This document shows positions 62,665 through 64,000 of a stretch of DNA of 64,000 nt, in pieces. The translations under genes were made by a program, and so were the position numbers. Each line of letters opens with the position of its first letter. Position 1 is the first letter of the stretch. The DNA is from Sphingobacteriales bacterium. GTDB taxonomy: Bacteria; Bacteroidota; Bacteroidia; Chitinophagales; UBA2359. The stretch spans positions 22,640-86,639 of the forward strand of contig JADKCK010000038.1 of assembly GCA_016718845.1 (NCBI GenBank). The letters run 5' to 3'. Under the pieces are notes generated by a model. It did not search any database, was not told the origin of the DNA, and worked only from the letters and a program-made list of their open reading frames with translations.

Positions 62665-62721
62665 ACATCTTTTCACAAATTTTAAATCGTTTTTTTTATG
62701 AAAACCAACTTCTTTTCATTC
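62665..62721 (+). repeat. Leader/signal-peptide repeat, copy 2
   Basis: Second copy of 62003-62058, in front of the Cys-rich exported protein. Confidence 0.8.
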
Positions 62722-63178
62722 ATCGTTGCTACTTTCGTAGCTCTTCTCTCTCTCGTATTCGATAATACTGTACAAGCACAAGGTGCAGGTTGTCATGCCG
62801 ATTGTCTTTTTTCTGACGCATCATCGGGCAGTTGCGGACGCGGAACTCGTGCCGTTTGTTCATGTAGTTGGGGTTTTGCTTATGCCGCGTGCGAACCTGT
62901 TGGAAGTGGCGGACCTCAGGCTAACAAAAGTGCTAACTCTGCAACCAATTTTAGCCAATTACCCAAGCTAAAAAACGAAAACAAAATACAATCTTTTAAA
63001 GATTTTTTAAGCACCAATTGCTCAAGCGAGTTTTTAAACTGCTACAAACAAATTTTGTTGCCATAAAAACAACAACCTAACAGCCTACAACGAAAACTTG
63101 GCTAAATTAGAAGCCTTAAAAGCAACCTACCCCCAAGATGCCCAAAAAATTACCGATTATTTAGAATCTGCCAAATAA
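62698..63178 (+). CDS. Small exported Cys-rich protein (frameshifted)
   Basis: Same signal peptide start as the previous protein (MKTNFFSFIVATFV), then a Cys-rich section (GCHADCLFSDASSGSC, VCSCSWGFAYAACEP), a linker, and SFKDFLSTNCSSEFLNCYK. Beyond a one-base frameshift near 63050-63056 the protein continues FCCHKNNNLTAYNENLAKLEALK to the stop at 63176-63178, about 160 residues in all. Disulfide-rich surface or periplasmic protein; the family is not recognised. Confidence 0.62.
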
Positions 63179-63261
63179 TGGCTTAGATTGCACAATATAT
63201 TACTAATTAGGTTGGATTGGATAAATCGCCATTAACAAAAAACACAATGCAGCGATTTGAA

Positions 63262-63297
63262 AAATGACCCCGAGTAGGTTATTCGGGGTCTAGTTTA
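63262..63297 (+). terminator. Terminator
   Basis: The stem gaccccga / tcggggtc with a 9-base loop, followed by a short T-rich stretch. Weak U-tract. Confidence 0.6.
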
Positions 63298-63449
63298 AGC
63301 AGATATACCGTATTAAACAAAAAACTGCCCTTTAAAAAAATATTGGTTTAGGGAACTAATTTGGGTGTTTTATTGTCGTATACTATGCAAACAGAAACAA
63401 CAACATGATAAAGTCTATTTTTCGACACTATCGCATCAAAATTTAAACA

Positions 63450-64000
63450 ATGAACCGTAAAGACAAGCACAAAAATTGTGCAAAAACACATGTTATTTGC
63501 TGGCGGGGCTGGCTTAGTACCTATACCCGGCGTAGGTAGCTGTTGCCGCCGTACAGATCGAGACGTTAGCCAATTGTCTAGCCCTATACGAGCATACTTT
63601 TTCCGAAAACCAAATCAAAAATTATTTATCTGCTTTTTACAGGTGGTATTTTGGCCCGATTAGGCTCGTCGGCATAAAAGAGTATACCCGTTATTAGCAC
63701 GGCATTGGGCAGTTCTACTATGGCACTTACCTCAAATGCGTCACCTACGCCATTGGGCAGGTGTTTTGTCGCACTACAGAGACGGGTGGCACAAACGAAA
63801 ATTTTGATGCCGAAGCCCTCGCAAACTGTACGAACAAGAACTGGCAAAGAAATGGCCAAAAATAGGCAAGAAATAACAACAACGGCAGCAATGCCGAAAC
63901 GTCACCCAAAGAAATGCCCAAAACCAACGACATTCAGACCAAATAAAATGCTGGGCGATTTGAAAGATAAAGGGGCTATTTGTCGGACGATGAATTTAAA
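63450..64000 (+). CDS. DUF697/SHOCT-like membrane-associated protein, frameshifted and cut by window edge
   Basis: Pieces in alternating frames give a continuous protein if several single-base errors are corrected. The start MNRKDK-AQKIVQKHMLFAGGAGLVPIPGVG is followed by QIETLANLSSLYEHTFSENQ, then GGILARLGSSAIKSIPVISTALGSST, then a polar part with ETGGTNENFDAEA and finally MLGDLKDKGAI...SDDEFK, a SHOCT-like end (seen at 63948-64000, no stop). The LVPIPGV and SAIKSIP motifs are those of DUF697 (YcjF-like) proteins with two amphipathic segments. At least four indels lie within 500 bp, so either pseudogene or poor sequence. Confidence 0.5.

Overview
The window looks like chromosomal DNA of a member of the Bacteroidota, probably a Saprospiria/Chitinophagia-type lineage (the lineage is inference). 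Several things support this. There is a protein with a C-terminal type IX secretion sorting domain, a TonB receptor with a carboxypeptidase-like N-terminal domain, and several TlpA/DUF4369 proteins. Lipoproteins are numerous, the base composition is AT-rich, and the Bacteroidota -7 promoter element TAnnTTTG recurs before gene after gene. In several places that promoter settles the start codon, because the longest ORF begins inside or upstream of it.

Layout. 0-13.4 kb: a secreted protein cut by the window edge, small membrane and lipoproteins, an Rpn-type nuclease with an expanding coiled coil, gatB, two tandem TlpA paralogs, a DUF433/DUF5615 toxin-antitoxin pair flanked by 113-bp direct repeats, hemL, a damaged DUF433 gene and an FKBP isomerase. 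13.4-26 kb: a BatA/VWA protein, a sulfatase, two paralogous sigma-factor/partner pairs (16.1-18.8 and 24.3-25.8 kb), ppx/gppA, a GNAT enzyme, a DUF6029-like barrel divergent from a ResA-like thioredoxin, and an OmpH/Skp-like lipoprotein. 26-30 kb: an M23 peptidase, a methyltransferase behind an 8-bp-period satellite, a CaiB/BaiF CoA-transferase and a lipoprotein. 30.3-33.9 kb: an accessory island of small unrelated genes separated by repeated hairpins that resemble integron attC sites, including a truncated DUF1016 gene. 34-42 kb: an S8 protease, dnaX and sbcC. 42-50.5 kb: two TMTC-like GT-C/TPR proteins around a methyltransferase, ppa, an SdpI-family protein and a LOG-family protein. 50.9-64 kb: a T9SS cargo protein, an AAA/PD-(D/E)XK protein, DUF5522, topA, a TonB receptor, an alpha-helical protein, and a run of frameshifted small secreted genes ending in a DUF697-like gene that leaves the window.

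Two cautions apply. First, many otherwise intact genes carry single-base indels, mostly in short A or C runs (gatB, ppx, sbcC, the 45.6-kb methyltransferase, everything after 62 kb), and long G/C tracts sit where coding sequence looks lost (12.55, 16.93, 33.85, 38.15 kb). This looks more like unpolished sequence than biology. Second, no tRNA, rRNA, CRISPR array, integrase or transposase was recognised.

The most interesting material is in the non-coding parts. It comprises several families of dispersed structured repeats, the attC-like cassette island, and the shared operator-like promoter of the two sigma-factor pairs, whose partners look like soluble, membrane-free candidate anti-sigma proteins.
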